A stretch of DNA of 64,000 nucleotides. Source: Flectonema sp. DT1601. Lineage: Eukaryota > Euglenozoa > Diplonemea > Diplonemida > Diplonemidae. A program made the position numbers and the translations under genes. Positions 19,403-29,829 of this stretch are shown one piece after another. The notes under the pieces are model-generated. The model was not told the DNA's origin and ran no database searches. It saw nothing but the letters and a program-made list of their open reading frames with translations. The DNA lies in contig OZ025781.1 of assembly GCA_964019425.1 (NCBI GenBank), positions 1,680,501-1,744,500 on the forward strand. Direction: 5' to 3'. Every line of letters starts with the position of its first letter. The stretch's first letter is position 1.

Positions 19403-20509
19403 ATGAAAAGATGCCACCTAAACATGGCATCGTATTCTCTGGGGATATTACTGTTGGTTTGCGTTGCGGTAATTTGGGTCGGAGCTTCGCAGCTTATCAA
19501 AGTCATATTTAGTGAAGATTTCCCAAAACCTTTCTTTGTAACGTATTTTAATACTGCTGGATTCTCGTTATGGCTGGTTGGAGTTCCTTATGTGAAGAGC
19601 TGGAACAATGAATTATTTTCAATAGACGAGGATAATGGTCAGATGAGATGGAAAACCTATTTCAATTTGGCAGTTAAATTTGCCCCAGTTTGGATGGTTG
19701 CCAATTATTTATTTAATCTGAGTCTGGTCTACGCTTCTGTTTCTTCTAATAGCATTTTATCAAATACGTCATCATTGTGGACGATGCTCTTATCAGTTTT
19801 CGTCTTAAAAGAACCTCCTACTTGTGTTGGAGTCTTAGCTGTTGCAATTACCTTTGGAGGTGCTGCTTGTGTTGCGCTATCCGATCATACGTCGTCTTCA
19901 ACGAATTCAGTTGATTCTACGCAAGCTCGAATTGGAGATATTCTGGCTCTGTCCAGTGCTATGTGTTATGGAGGGTATACTGTTCTGCTTAGAAAAGTAG
20001 TTCCCGAACGAATAGTTATGCCAATATTCTTTGGTTTCGTTGGTGCTATCGTTTTCTTTTTTGGAATACCAATATTGTTCTTTCTAGACATCACTGGACT
20101 TGAGAAGTTTAGTTTTCCCAGATCAAATAACATTGGATTGTTAGTAACTAATTCTCTCTTGGGTACCAACTTGTCTGATGTACTTTGGGCTCGTGCTGTT
20201 TTCTTAACATCACCGACAGTAGCAACTGTTGGGTTGTCGTTAACAATACCGCTCGGAATGGTATCGGATATGTTCTTTCATGGAGATCGTTTTACTATCG
20301 TTTACGTCATGGGTGCTGTGTTAGTGTTGGCTGGATTCATTTTGATTAATTTGAAGAAGCAAGTTGCATTGTTTTGTCCATTTCGTTGTTTTAAATGGGG
20401 AGTTCCTCTCGATACGGTCAGCCATCACGACAGCAATGACGAAGGTGCTGGGAGTGACGTGCACAGTGAACATCATGATGATGGTACTCGACTGAATGAG
20501 GGAATTTGA
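19403..20509 (+). CDS. SLC35F-type drug/metabolite superfamily transporter
   Basis: 368 residues with about ten hydrophobic helices, the layout of the DMT superfamily. It most resembles the SLC35F3/4/5 and yeast Thi74 group: an N-terminal helix with VIWVGASQLIKVIF, a conserved segment LVYASVSSNSILSNTSSLWTML, and an EamA-like second half with LWARAVFLTSPTVATVGLSLTIPLGMVSDMFF. The substrate is not known for most members. It probably lies in an endomembrane or vacuolar membrane. The C-terminal tail after residue 320 is hydrophilic and His/Asp-rich (HHDSNDEGAGSDVHSEHHDDG), possibly metal-binding. No intron. The 5' leader starts with an ATG-TAA element. Confidence 0.87.
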   Translation: MKRCHLNMASYSLGILLLVCVAVIWVGASQLIKVIFSEDFPKPFFVTYFNTAGFSLWLVGVPYVKSWNNELFSIDEDNGQMRWKTYFNLAVKFAPVWMVANYLFNLSLVYASVSSNSILSNTSSLWTMLLSVFVLKEPPTCVGVLAVAITFGGAACVALSDHTSSSTNSVDSTQARIGDILALSSAMCYGGYTVLLRKVVPERIVMPIFFGFVGAIVFFFGIPILFFLDITGLEKFSFPRSNNIGLLVTNSLLGTNLSDVLWARAVFLTSPTVATVGLSLTIPLGMVSDMFFHGDRFTIVYVMGAVLVLAGFILINLKKQVALFCPFRCFKWGVPLDTVSHHDSNDEGAGSDVHSEHHDDGTRLNEGI

Positions 20510-20951
20510 CTAGAATCTGAGAATTCTTACGGCACTTTCATCTATCACACTGCTTAGCTGAAACTTAAAGGGAAAACAAAAATATCATAAAGAGCTTGCT
20601 GTAACCATACATTTGTAGAACTAAGTATTCGTTTTTGTTCGTTTTTCTTGTTTATTAATTAGCCAAATCGTAACCAGAATAAAGTAACCATTCAAATATA
20701 TTCATCAGCATGTATGTTCACGACTTTTGGTTTCGTTTTTAATTATTTGAGGGTTGGCTGTATCATTGTGTGTGATATTCTTATTACAGCGAGAACACGC
20801 AATGTTATCCAGATGAGCGAGCAGTTTGTTTCTATTCATATTAAGTGATGGCATCCACCTGGTAGCCTTTTAATAAATCATCACATTCACAGGGTAATAA
20901 ATATACTTTCTGCCACGCATAGTGAGCAAGTAGAGTTATTAACTTCATGAA
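20510..20951. other. intergenic region
   Basis: AT-rich with no feature recognised. The A/C-rich sequence TTCACAG at about 20887-20893 is a possible acceptor for the next gene. Confidence 0.4.
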
Positions 20952-21437
20952 ATGCCTCCAAATACGGAAGCAACATGGGAGCTCAGTTGGGAAGATCCAC
21001 AGCTAATAGCAACGATCTTGTCTCTGTTTGTATCGGTGCCGGTGTTCTTTTATTTCCTCTGGCAGTTGTTGTGTAATGTTGAGGATTGGGATATGCAAAT
21101 TGACGAGGAAGGAAATGAATTTAAGATGACGAAGCAAATGAGGTTTCAGGAGCTGAAACGTATCCGACAAGAAGAAATTGCATTCGCTAGGAGAAAGTCA
21201 GGAGGGGGAACACCTCCTGGACTGCCACCTTCAATCTCACCAGAAGAATCGCTGCGTTTTTATAGAGAGACTCAGCAAGTTCGGAAGATGTTGAGAAAAG
21301 ATAGTAAAGAAAGTTTGAAGAAAGATGAACCCTCAACTCCTTCAAAGGAATCAAAAGAATCCGCAAAGAAGTCTGATTCTAACAAAGGGATTCACAAACG
21401 AACCAGAAAGAAGAAGATCGAAACAGACGACATTTAG
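20952..21437 (+). CDS. small single-pass membrane protein, unknown
   Basis: 161 residues. One strong hydrophobic segment at about 18-41 (LIATILSLFVSVPVFFYFLW) follows a short acidic N terminus. The rest is hydrophilic: a charged segment with DWDMQIDEEGNEF, an ELKRIRQEEIAFARRKS helix, a Gly/Pro linker (GGGTPPGLPPS) and a Lys/Ser-rich tail ending KRTRKKKIETDDI. No cleavable signal is evident, so it is likely tail-out with a basic cytosolic domain. I do not recognise a family. The first ATG in the transcript is used; no intron. Confidence 0.7.
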   Translation: MPPNTEATWELSWEDPQLIATILSLFVSVPVFFYFLWQLLCNVEDWDMQIDEEGNEFKMTKQMRFQELKRIRQEEIAFARRKSGGGTPPGLPPSISPEESLRFYRETQQVRKMLRKDSKESLKKDEPSTPSKESKESAKKSDSNKGIHKRTRKKKIETDDI

Positions 21438-21843
21438 TTATGTTTCAGTGACTACCAACTTCCACAATGAAAGAAACTAAAATACCTTGAGTGCGACTCA
21501 AATACTCATACGATGCTTGCAAATATTTTAACTCTTTCCTCCTTTTTGATAAGATGCCGCAGATCTACAAAAAGTGGGATCGTAGTTTTAATTTATATTA
21601 AAAACCCCAACAACACATCTTAAGAAAGCATCTCATTTACGTCTACTTTTTCCTACTAAGGAAGACTTAAAGTTTGTGTGAATGGGGAAAAATAAATAAA
21701 AAAAAATAAATAAATAATAAGTGTACTTAGGCGTAGTTTACTTACCGACAAGACTAACATGAAACAGACTAAAGTGATCTTTTTGTTGTAATGAAATTAT
21801 TGTATTTTTTTTCACAGAGCTGTAATCTGTTTATGAAAAAACT
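21438..21843. other. intergenic region
   Basis: AT-rich, no gene. It ends with the clean T-rich acceptor TTTTTTTTCACAG (AG 21816-21817) and a leader holding a 5-codon upstream ORF (21833-21847) whose TGA overlaps the next ATG. Confidence 0.5.
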
Positions 21844-21847
21844 ATGA
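21833..21847 (+). promoter_or_regulatory. 5-codon upstream ORF overlapping the start (ATGA)
   Basis: ATG AAA AAA CTA TGA; its stop overlaps the phosphatase ATG at 21844 in an ATGA arrangement. This geometry would suit reinitiation or restrict translation of the phosphatase. Confidence 0.4.
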
Positions 21848-23881
21848 GTAAATGGCAGGAACAGTTTGCTGCACAGTACAAGAGGTACGCGCAGTCAATA
21901 TTACAACCGAGTGGGGTTGGAGGATTATGTCCGTTAGATGTGGAGTTTGAGGAGCTACTCGAAGTTGATCATAAGTTTTGTGACAAACCAGACCAGTTTA
22001 GGACAGCAATGCTACCAGTCAATCGTTCAAAAAACAGAAATGAAAAAGTTCTTCCCAACGAAGAGACCATGATTGAACTGGAAGGACTCGGTCACTCTGA
22101 CAATACTTACATCAACGCAAACTATTTTGATGGAATTTCAATGGTCGGATTGCCTTTTAATTATATCGCAACACAAGCTCCGTTAGAAAACACAGTCGGT
22201 GACTTTTGGAGAATGATCGCTGAGTGCAGCGTTCACTTTATAATAAATCTCGCATCTGAGGCCCACTGCGCACTGTACTGGCCAACACACAGAGAACGAA
22301 TATTCAAACCTCGTAATTCCTTTACTGTTCAGTTAGTTAATCAATACCAACAAGGTGATGTTATAACAAGAGAACTAGTCCTCACTAATATCGACACAGG
22401 AATGAAACGAGATATTATGATGTTTCAGTATGTTGGATGGCCTGAAGAAGGTGTTCCAAGAAACACTGTTGGACTGATGCAAATAATATACAAACTCGGT
22501 ACTATGAAAGAAGCGGCTTTAAACCCTTTATTAGTTCATTGCGGAGCTGGTGTTGGTCGGACTGGTGTGTTTGTTGCAATGCATATCGCACTCGGTCTGT
22601 TCTCATTAGAAAAAGAGTTTTCAGTGAAGAGAATTGTTTATCAATTAAAATATCACAGAACAGGAATGGTTAAAACTAAGCTTCAATATCAGTTTTTAGT
22701 TATGGCTCTCTGTAGAGAGTTTCAAAAGATGGTATTAAAACATCAGCAGAAACACGCAAAATCAAAACTCCAAAGCAGCAGAGCCCCCTCCGAGAGATCA
22801 TTCACAGAACCGATAGCTCCAATTCAAGCAGTCCCAAATAATATGATTCACGATGGACAAGTAATTGGGTCACCACCAAGAAGTCCAGTAGGAAGTCCAT
22901 TGAGTCCAGTTCAACAAATGGAAAGTTTCCAACCACAATATGTTGAAGACTCACAAGTGTTTCCTTCGTACATACATTTAACTGGTCAGAATCCAGTACC
23001 TGCTTCAGCTGTACCTCCAATTACTCAGCCTCATACGCTCGGAGATTATCATTCTGCCAGAAGAATATCTCCTTCTGTAGGTCTTCCTATTGCTCCAGTG
23101 AGTTATATTGCTCCTCCTGCACCTGATAAGGCAGAACTTCCTCGTGGTATGTCGTACCCTGTTGCGACTAATTCTGTACTTCCGGTGTATCCAAAATATG
23201 CAGATCGTCAAGTACCTCCTCCTTCAATGGTTGGAAGGAGAGGGCCATCATTAGATGCTACACAGAGTCCAGTTGTTCCTGTTGGATCTCCTCCTGAAAG
23301 AGTGCAACCAAGTGGTAGCAATTTGTTTGAAAAACGAATTCATGAAACAATTTATAATCCTCCCCCAGCCTCTTCTGTTCCTGTTGAACCCAAACATCAC
23401 CGCCCTAGTAGATCTTCCCCAGTCCCCCCAGCAGCAGCAACTGCTCCAGATAGCTTAATATACCCAGGAGTGACTACAACAACTGGTAGAGAAAAGACTA
23501 TTGCAACACTTGCGAGACTTAAAGATGTGAATCAGAGTAAGCGTACCAGACCTTCTCAAGATCCTGGTGAGCCTTATTCTATGCCGACAGCTTTGTTTGG
23601 AAGGTTTGTTATTATTTATTTATACTTTTTATTTATAAGAGATAAAGTACATATACAGTACAACAACACTAAACAGGGCATCAATCTCACCAACAAGATC
23701 AACTGGTGGATATGGAGGTCGTATATCACCAGCGATGTCTGGAAACGATTCGTCCTTTGGTGGGAGGCTAAGAGATCCTCCAATCCTTCACGGTAGCCCT
23801 CCTCCGCCTGCACCAGCAGACGGACTTCACAGAGACGTATCTGACTTTGAAAAGAGTCTTCGTGATGCTATGCGGTCTTAG
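21844..23881 (+). CDS. protein tyrosine phosphatase with variant WPD and Q loops
   Basis: Exons 21844-23603 and 23677-23881 (phase 2 intron, GTTTGT donor); 654 residues. The classical PTP domain spans about 20-300. It has SKNRNEKVLP (62-71), YINANYFDG (89-97) and the P-loop HCGAGVGRTG (232-241) with Cys233 and Arg239. Two accessory positions differ from active PTPs: the WPD loop reads WPEEGVP (Glu201 for the general-acid Asp) and the Q loop reads GMVKTKLQY (Lys277 for the conserved Gln). The C-terminal 350 residues are Pro/Ser-rich and disordered, with SPPRSPVGSPLSP motifs that could be phosphorylated or bind SH3-like partners. Removing the intron gives an in-frame C terminus ending DFEKSLRDAMRS. 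The family fit is sure; catalytic competence is not. Confidence 0.93.
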
Positions 23882-24663
23882 AAACACATCATGTCTTGTT
23901 AATTGTTTTGTGTATTTGTAATTATAGAAAGTTCTGAAACGGTAGAATTGCACCCATTGCAGTTCAGATATCATTGAGGGGGGGTCCTCCTCTTGACTTT
24001 TATATGGCGGCTACAATACAGTTGCTTATACAGTCACAATTAGCTGACTTGAACTGCATATTTGTTATGTTTCTTGCTGTGCTTGAGACAGAAAACAAAA
24101 TAGTGAGTCAGACTGATTCACATTTTTTTTTTTTTTTTTTTGGAGTTCGTTCTCTTCCCCAACTGTTGCTCCTGTGAAATTGATTTTATTATTTAATATA
24201 AGTTGTGTGTGTTCTGTGTTCTGTTGTCTAAAGAACAATGCGGAAATTAAATGTTTTCCCGAATAGTTGCAACGCTTCGTTGCCTCTCTTCAAGTTCGGC
24301 CTCTTTTGAGAGGGGACAGTACAAACTTTAAAAAAAAAAAAATAATAAAATAAGCAGTAGCAAGTAGCTGCTGCGAGCTAGAAAAAGAAATAAAAAGTTT
24401 TTCAAAATTTCGATTCCCATAGAACCCTCAAAAATAGAACCCAACCCCCCTGATGCCAGCAGGCAGCAGCCATGTAAGGTATAAAATGCGAATAAAGTGA
24501 AACAAAAAAAAAAAAAAAAATAGTTAATTTTAGGCTTTACAGTATTTTCAACAAAACAGGTAACGACAATTAATAACTAAACAAGAAAGATATATCGAAT
24601 GGAGATTTCTGTGAAATAACAAAAAGTAATATTATATTCCTCCACCAGGTCTTTCTTACTAAC
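23882..24663. other. intergenic region
   Basis: No gene. T-run at 24124-24140, A-runs at 24331-24341 and 24504-24520, and an 8-bp hairpin with one wobble (GCAGTAGC 24354-24361, GCTGCTGC 24367-24374). Likely acceptor CTCCACCAG ending at 24648. Confidence 0.45.
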
Positions 24664-25068
24664 ATGAGTCTGGTTACCGTAAATGGAGGATGTCATTGCG
24701 GAACAGTCAGGTGGTCACTAAAGGTACTACCAGACGCTACAATTTGGGATTGCAATTGCAGCATTTGCATAATGAAAAATAATAAACACGTCGTAGTTCC
24801 TGAAACCCAATTTACGATAATTTCAGGTAAAGATAACCTGACATGCTATAGATTTAATACCAAGAAAGCAAAGCATTTGTTTTGTGAAACTTGCGGAGTC
24901 CAATCATTCTACCGACCCCGTAGTAATCCTGATGGTATTGGTGTAAACCCCATCTGTATTGATAAAGAAGATTTGAGTAAAGTCTCATTTAAGAAAGAAG
25001 TGTTTGACGGACAGAATTGGGAATCTCACATTGAGAAATCAAACATAACAACGTTGAGTAAATTATAA
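24664..25068 (+). CDS. GFA/CENP-V family zinc protein
   Basis: 134 residues, a full-length single-domain member of the GFA family (glutathione-dependent formaldehyde-activating enzyme fold, also found in CENP-V). All zinc-binding cysteines are visible: Cys10 and Cys12 in GGCHCGTVRW, Cys30, Cys32 and Cys35 in WDCNCSIC, and Cys74 and Cys77 in FCETCGVQSFYRP. Downstream GIGVNPICID is typical. Bacterial members bind S-hydroxymethylglutathione; in eukaryotes the role is mostly unknown. No targeting signal or intron. It sits only 81 bp upstream of the coiled-coil gene, the tightest spacing in the window, consistent with co-transcription. Confidence 0.92.
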   Translation: MSLVTVNGGCHCGTVRWSLKVLPDATIWDCNCSICIMKNNKHVVVPETQFTIISGKDNLTCYRFNTKKAKHLFCETCGVQSFYRPRSNPDGIGVNPICIDKEDLSKVSFKKEVFDGQNWESHIEKSNITTLSKL

Positions 25069-25149
25069 AAATGGGTTATCCGATTATTACAATTTTCTGT
25101 ACTTTTTAATTATCATTCAAACACAAACAGGTGAGTACATTTCATTAAA

Positions 25150-26772
25150 ATGCTCACCGACGCAGAACAACAAGATGAGGATGATTTGGCTATACTTTGC
25201 CCAGCTGATTTCGAAGAAACGATCGATGAGTTGAATATTCGAATCAAACAAAAAGATGAAGAGAACCTCCATCTCACAGTTGAGTTGAGACACGTCAAGA
25301 ATGAAAAAGACGCGACCGATAAAAAATATCAAACCTTATACGATAAGTACTTAGCACAACAAGAAAAGAAACAAGAACCTTCAGCAATGATGGAGAGAGA
25401 CGTTAAGAGACTAACTCAGAATGTTGATACAAAAGAATCACATGTCAGAGAACTTAAAAAAGAACTTTTAATTGCGAAAAGTAACATCTCTGAAGGTGAT
25501 CACCAAATCGTCGAACTAACAAAAATAAAAACAGAACTCGACTTAAAACTCCAAGAGCAATCCTCAGAAATATTGAAATCTGATAGACTACGAGAATTAA
25601 ACAGCGAACTCCACGAACAACGTGACTTCTACAAAGAAATGATGTCTAAAGCTGAGAGTAAACTAGAAGAGGAATCTCAACTTCAACACAACACATCTTC
25701 TCAACTAGAACGATGTAAAGAAAAACTTTGTAAACTCGATGACCTTACAACAGATAACATTATACTGTCATCGAAAATAGAAGATTTGACAAACAAATTA
25801 CAATCAGCTAAAGAGGACGTCGCTCCATTAAAAAGTGAACTCAAAGCATCACAACGTTCAGTAAGAGAACACGCTTCTACTATCTCAATGTTAAACAACG
25901 AGATTGATATGATGCGTGAGAGCAGTGGAGGAGGAGCTGAGATCGGTGGAACGCTTGCTGATGATGTTCAGAATTTCCTTCCAAACAGAGTGGAGTCTGA
26001 AAAACTTCAATCCGATATTTGTAATTTAAAGGAACAACTTGAGATCAGTACTCGTGAAGAGTCTTCTCTCAGACATCAGTTCACAGCCGTCACATCAGAA
26101 CTCACAAATAATTATCAACTCCACGAAAAAGAAGTAAGCAATCTACAACAACAAATCACCCAACTAACTGTAGTCACATCTGGTTCAACTGAGAAGAGTA
26201 CTCGTCTTGAAACTGAGCTGCAACTCAAAGACAGTGAACGCGCAACACTATCAAAGGAAGTGGAATTATTAAAAGAAGAAATAACAAACATCTCCAGTCA
26301 GTCAACTTCATCATCAAATAGTTTAGTTGCTAAGTTAGAACAGGCTAATAAAAGAAGTACTGAAGTATCAGTTGTTAATACTGATTTAAATGAGAAACTT
26401 GATGAGGTTACTGAAAGTAAAGAAACTCTTGAAAAACAATTATCAAATATCGATGATAAAAACCAACTTCTACAAGATGAGATAAACTCTCTCAATGAAC
26501 AGATTCGGACTGCCGGACAGGCGGAACAACTCCATCGTGAAACTGCGAAGTCTCTTCGATTTCGACTCGAAGTTGAATCAGAGCGTTCCTCAAGACTCGT
26601 CAAAGGAACGGAGGAATTCCGCGACCGTCTCAAACGAGCTCATCGAGAAAGCATCCGACAGACAATTAAATTACTTCGAAATCACACTTCTGGCTCACGT
26701 CGACCATCAGCTACACCGTCACCTTCTATGAGTTACTACACAACCCCTCTTTTGAGACGTCAAGTTCTGTGA
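25150..26772 (+). CDS. long coiled-coil protein, unknown
   Basis: 540 residues. After an acidic N terminus (DAEQQDEDDLAILCP), residues 20 to about 510 are nearly continuous coiled coil, with heptads rich in Glu, Lys, Leu and Gln, broken by a Gly patch (SSGGGAEIGGT) near 260. The short C-terminal tail is Ser/Pro-rich (SRRPSATPSPSMS). There is no membrane segment, so it is not a classical golgin with an anchor. It may be a cytoskeletal or basal-body scaffold, which is inference from architecture only. No intron. The leader begins after ACAAACAG (ends 25130), an A-rich acceptor unlike most upstream ones here. Structured element copy 3 lies about 190 bp past the stop. Confidence 0.82.
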   Translation: MLTDAEQQDEDDLAILCPADFEETIDELNIRIKQKDEENLHLTVELRHVKNEKDATDKKYQTLYDKYLAQQEKKQEPSAMMERDVKRLTQNVDTKESHVRELKKELLIAKSNISEGDHQIVELTKIKTELDLKLQEQSSEILKSDRLRELNSELHEQRDFYKEMMSKAESKLEEESQLQHNTSSQLERCKEKLCKLDDLTTDNIILSSKIEDLTNKLQSAKEDVAPLKSELKASQRSVREHASTISMLNNEIDMMRESSGGGAEIGGTLADDVQNFLPNRVESEKLQSDICNLKEQLEISTREESSLRHQFTAVTSELTNNYQLHEKEVSNLQQQITQLTVVTSGSTEKSTRLETELQLKDSERATLSKEVELLKEEITNISSQSTSSSNSLVAKLEQANKRSTEVSVVNTDLNEKLDEVTESKETLEKQLSNIDDKNQLLQDEINSLNEQIRTAGQAEQLHRETAKSLRFRLEVESERSSRLVKGTEEFRDRLKRAHRESIRQTIKLLRNHTSGSRRPSATPSPSMSYYTTPLLRRQVL

Positions 26773-26958
26773 TACTATACTTTTATACTAATTGTATTGT
26801 TGCTATCCTCGTATTCGATTTGAGAGCAATCATATAATAGCGGTTTTGTTTTGGGTCTTGCCTTTTTTTTTCTTCTCTCTTCTTCTCCTTAGTTGCATTT
26901 TATTGTAACCAGGAACGGCGTGTTTATTTTGTGTTTGTTTTTTTTGTTTTGTTTTTTT

Positions 26959-27117
26959 GTACCGACGTAGTCGGAGAGGAAACTATGCAGATTGAAAGCC
27001 GTTATGTCTTATGTGGTCATGATTTATTTTCCCCCTCGTGGTGCGACAGGACTCTGTCTGCGTATTCAACGAATATTTAAGGCTAATCTGGAGTTGAATT
27101 TCTACCTCCGTTTTTTT
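26959..27117 (+). ncRNA. conserved structured element, copy 3 (candidate small RNA)
   Basis: Longest copy. The 5' hairpin is CCGAC, GTA loop, GTCGG. The closing helix pairs CAGATT (26988-26993) with AATCTG (27085-27090), and AGCC (26997-27000) pairs with GGCT (27081-27084), leaving a GAA bulge. The inner ACAGGACTCTGT hairpin (27056-27067) is cleanly paired here. The 3' arm is followed by about 20 extra bases before a T7 run. An A-rich-tail reading on the minus strand is also possible. Confidence 0.5.
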
Positions 27118-27189
27118 CTTCTTGTAATTTATTCGTTTCATGTGTTCGAATTATTGTATTGATTTTGAAGGACATGACTGATCGGTTTT

Positions 27190-27219
27190 ATTTTATTCTA
27201 TTTTTTTTTTTTTTTCAAG
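27190..27219 (+). other. putative trans-splice acceptor of HOOK-like gene
   Basis: Long T tract followed by CAAG, with AG at 27218-27219, 24 nt before the ATG. One of the clearest polypyrimidine-AG signals in the window. Confidence 0.55.
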
Positions 27220-27243
27220 AGTAGCACCTCTCAACAATTAATA

Positions 27244-29184
27244 ATGACGTTAGAAGACGAAACTGACTCAGTTGTAATAAATTGGTTTAAACTTTTTGAT
27301 AATGAAGTTATCGACTATCAAGATCTTCAAGACGGTATCGTTGCTGTAAAGGTTTTCAATCAACTACACCCGAAACATGCAATTAGCGAAGAAGGTTTAT
27401 GCAACACTGATAATTGGGTTTTACAAAAAGAAAATTTAGACAAAGTCGTATCGGGATTGAGTTTGGTCTATAGGAGATTTGGTACCAGTGCGTGTTGTAA
27501 GAACTGGGTAGACACTGAACAGATAGCAGAGCATGCAGACATAGACTCCACGAGACTGTTTGCTATGATTCTATTAACATCGATAGTGGCATCTGAAATG
27601 GAGGAAACATTAAATGAAAAGTTTGAAGGTAACGCAGCTCAGGATACAGAAAGAGTGATCGATTCTGTTCTTCTTAAATATGACCTCGATTTAGACCAGT
27701 TAGAATCTGAAGCTAATGAACAACGACGTATTAATATGGAAAAAGTTAAAATTCTAGATTTCGATAAACTAATGCAGCCAACTCCTCGAACACGACGAGC
27801 CTCAATTGGTGTCGTAACTGGAGCTGATTATGAAGATAGAATCATTTCATTATTAGCAGCGATAACAAAGAAAGACCAAGACATCACTCGATTAGAAAAG
27901 ATGCTCGTGGCTCAACACGGATCATTTCCAAGTGCAAGAGGTGCTTCTGTTTCGTGGTCATCACCATACTCAAATAGAGCAACGTCAGTACCATCTCTTT
28001 GTGGTACAACACCAGGAAATCTTAGCGTCAGATCACCTGTTCCTCCAACTCCTAGAATTACGTATTCTGCTATCAGAGATGAATTAACATCAAAGAATTG
28101 TCGGATTATGGAACTCGAAAACGATCTTTCAATCATCCCAGAAAAGAGTGATGAGATAATGAGATTACAGGACGAAGTTCAAATTCTAAAACATGAATTA
28201 TCAGAAGAGAAGAATAAAAAAATTTCTAACAGCGACTCATCACAGTCTGATTTTAGTGCTCTAAAAACAAGAATCAGAACACTAGAAGAGGACTTGTCAC
28301 GTGAAGTTGAAACATCAGCGAAGGTGGGACAGCTTGAGAGAAAGAATAAAAAACTGAAATCAGAAATAGATCGCGTGAAGGAAGAATACGAAACCCAACT
28401 CTTCGTTCTTGAGGAAGCAATGATTGGACTCAAAGAAGAAAATAGCCATTCAGATGCCACCGAGAGACAATCATTAGCTAAGACAACACCTCTGCGAGAG
28501 AGAGTTTCAAAAATAAAAAATGGAATAGAAACGGCAGCATCAGTCACTTCAGAAGCAAATGAAATAATAATTCGATACAACCAACTTGTTGAAAGCTTAA
28601 AGTTTTCTAATCAGGAAAACTGTCGATTAAAACGTCAAATATTAGATCTCAATTTACATCATGAGATGGCATCTTTAGGTAATCGTATCAACAGAGAACA
28701 ACAAGAGGTCAGTACTTTCTTAGATCAAATGACTCAACACAAACAAGGAATCAACGAGGCAATTATCAACGCAAAGAAATCTGCTGAAATTCGTATGGAG
28801 CAAAAGGCTGCTGAGAAGAGGCTAGCGTTGACTGCATTCCCTGTTAACAAAGTTGAGAAAACGAAAAAGACTCAGAAATCTCAAAGTGCATACACAAAAC
28901 CAATTATACCTGAGCTAAAGGACACCAGTAAATTTAAAATACCAACTACTCAGTTGGAAGATGGTGCCGCTTCAGCTCGTGCTGGCAGCCTGTCCAGGAC
29001 TAATACTGGTTTCGATATCTCACAATCATCGTTTATGCAATCACAGTCATCAATAAATCAATCATTTCGTAACTTGTTAACACCTCGTCCTTCTGTTGGT
29101 GAACAGACCCCTCGTATTAATCCAAGAGATTATCTTTTACGTACACCCAGAGATCGGTCATTTAGACAACCCAGTAAACCTTAA
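27244..29184 (+). CDS. HOOK-like coiled-coil protein
   Basis: 646 residues. Residues 1-150 resemble the N-terminal Hook domain (a calponin-homology-like fold): an opening helix VVINWFKLFD, then YQDLQDGIVAVKVFNQLHP, which aligns with the DLxxGxxLxxVLxxIDP core, and later helices to about 150. Hook proteins link dynein or cargo to microtubules and other membranes. Coiled coils follow at about 205-225, 275-420 and 450-530. The tail is Ser/Thr/Pro-rich with repeated TPR motifs (LTPRPS, QTPRINP, RTPRDR), possible phosphorylation sites. The Hook assignment rests on pattern only and needs a profile search. No intron; the start follows a strong T-rich acceptor. Confidence 0.75.
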   Translation: MTLEDETDSVVINWFKLFDNEVIDYQDLQDGIVAVKVFNQLHPKHAISEEGLCNTDNWVLQKENLDKVVSGLSLVYRRFGTSACCKNWVDTEQIAEHADIDSTRLFAMILLTSIVASEMEETLNEKFEGNAAQDTERVIDSVLLKYDLDLDQLESEANEQRRINMEKVKILDFDKLMQPTPRTRRASIGVVTGADYEDRIISLLAAITKKDQDITRLEKMLVAQHGSFPSARGASVSWSSPYSNRATSVPSLCGTTPGNLSVRSPVPPTPRITYSAIRDELTSKNCRIMELENDLSIIPEKSDEIMRLQDEVQILKHELSEEKNKKISNSDSSQSDFSALKTRIRTLEEDLSREVETSAKVGQLERKNKKLKSEIDRVKEEYETQLFVLEEAMIGLKEENSHSDATERQSLAKTTPLRERVSKIKNGIETAASVTSEANEIIIRYNQLVESLKFSNQENCRLKRQILDLNLHHEMASLGNRINREQQEVSTFLDQMTQHKQGINEAIINAKKSAEIRMEQKAAEKRLALTAFPVNKVEKTKKTQKSQSAYTKPIIPELKDTSKFKIPTTQLEDGAASARAGSLSRTNTGFDISQSSFMQSQSSINQSFRNLLTPRPSVGEQTPRINPRDYLLRTPRDRSFRQPSKP

Positions 29185-29829
29185 TGGAGATACTTCTCAT
29201 CCCTTTTTGATGTCTGATTGGGTTGTTTATTTAGTTGACCATTCTTCGGCGCTCAAAATAGTGAGATGAGCAGCTTTCGTTCCCTCGCGCCGAAAATGGT
29301 CTTTTTTCACAAACTTTAACTTATGTAAGCAATTAGCCTTCCAATAATGTAAGAGTAATTTTTCTGACTTCATTTGTTCAGTTTCAACGTTCTACTATCT
29401 GTCTGTGAGGAGTCACGTTCTGCACACTAAAAAAAAAAAAAAGAGGATTGCAAGCTGGTTGTAGTAAAATTACGTAGTCGGCCAATGGCCAATTGTGTGG
29501 CCAATAAAATATATGACCTCACCTCGGCTCGAAAAATTACGTTTTTTTTTTTTTTTTTTGTTTCGTTATTTTGGTTTTATATACTTTTATTGCAATCTAT
29601 TAGAAGTGGTATCGCTTGCCGCACATGTTCCTCTCTCTCTCCGTGCATATTAGATTTTATTTTTATTGGTCAGCACCAAATTGTTATTACTGTCACACAA
29701 AACTGATGGTTCAGCTTTCTATTATTTCATTCCCCTACAGGACCTGTGAGGATGGGTATGAATGATTGTTATGTGTCCTGTTATTTCTTTATGATTGTAT
29801 TTATATTTCAGTTTAACACATCCAACAAC
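29185..29829. other. intergenic region
   Basis: No gene supported. T-run near 29540-29560 and A-run near 29429-29442. It ends at the acceptor TTATATTTCAG (AG 29810-29811) for the small basic protein. Confidence 0.45.

Larger units (their letters stand above)
26773..27243. other. intergenic region with structured element copy 3
   Basis: Contains structured element copy 3 (26959-27117) and then the T-rich acceptor tract with AG at 27218-27219. Nothing else is recognised. Confidence 0.6.
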
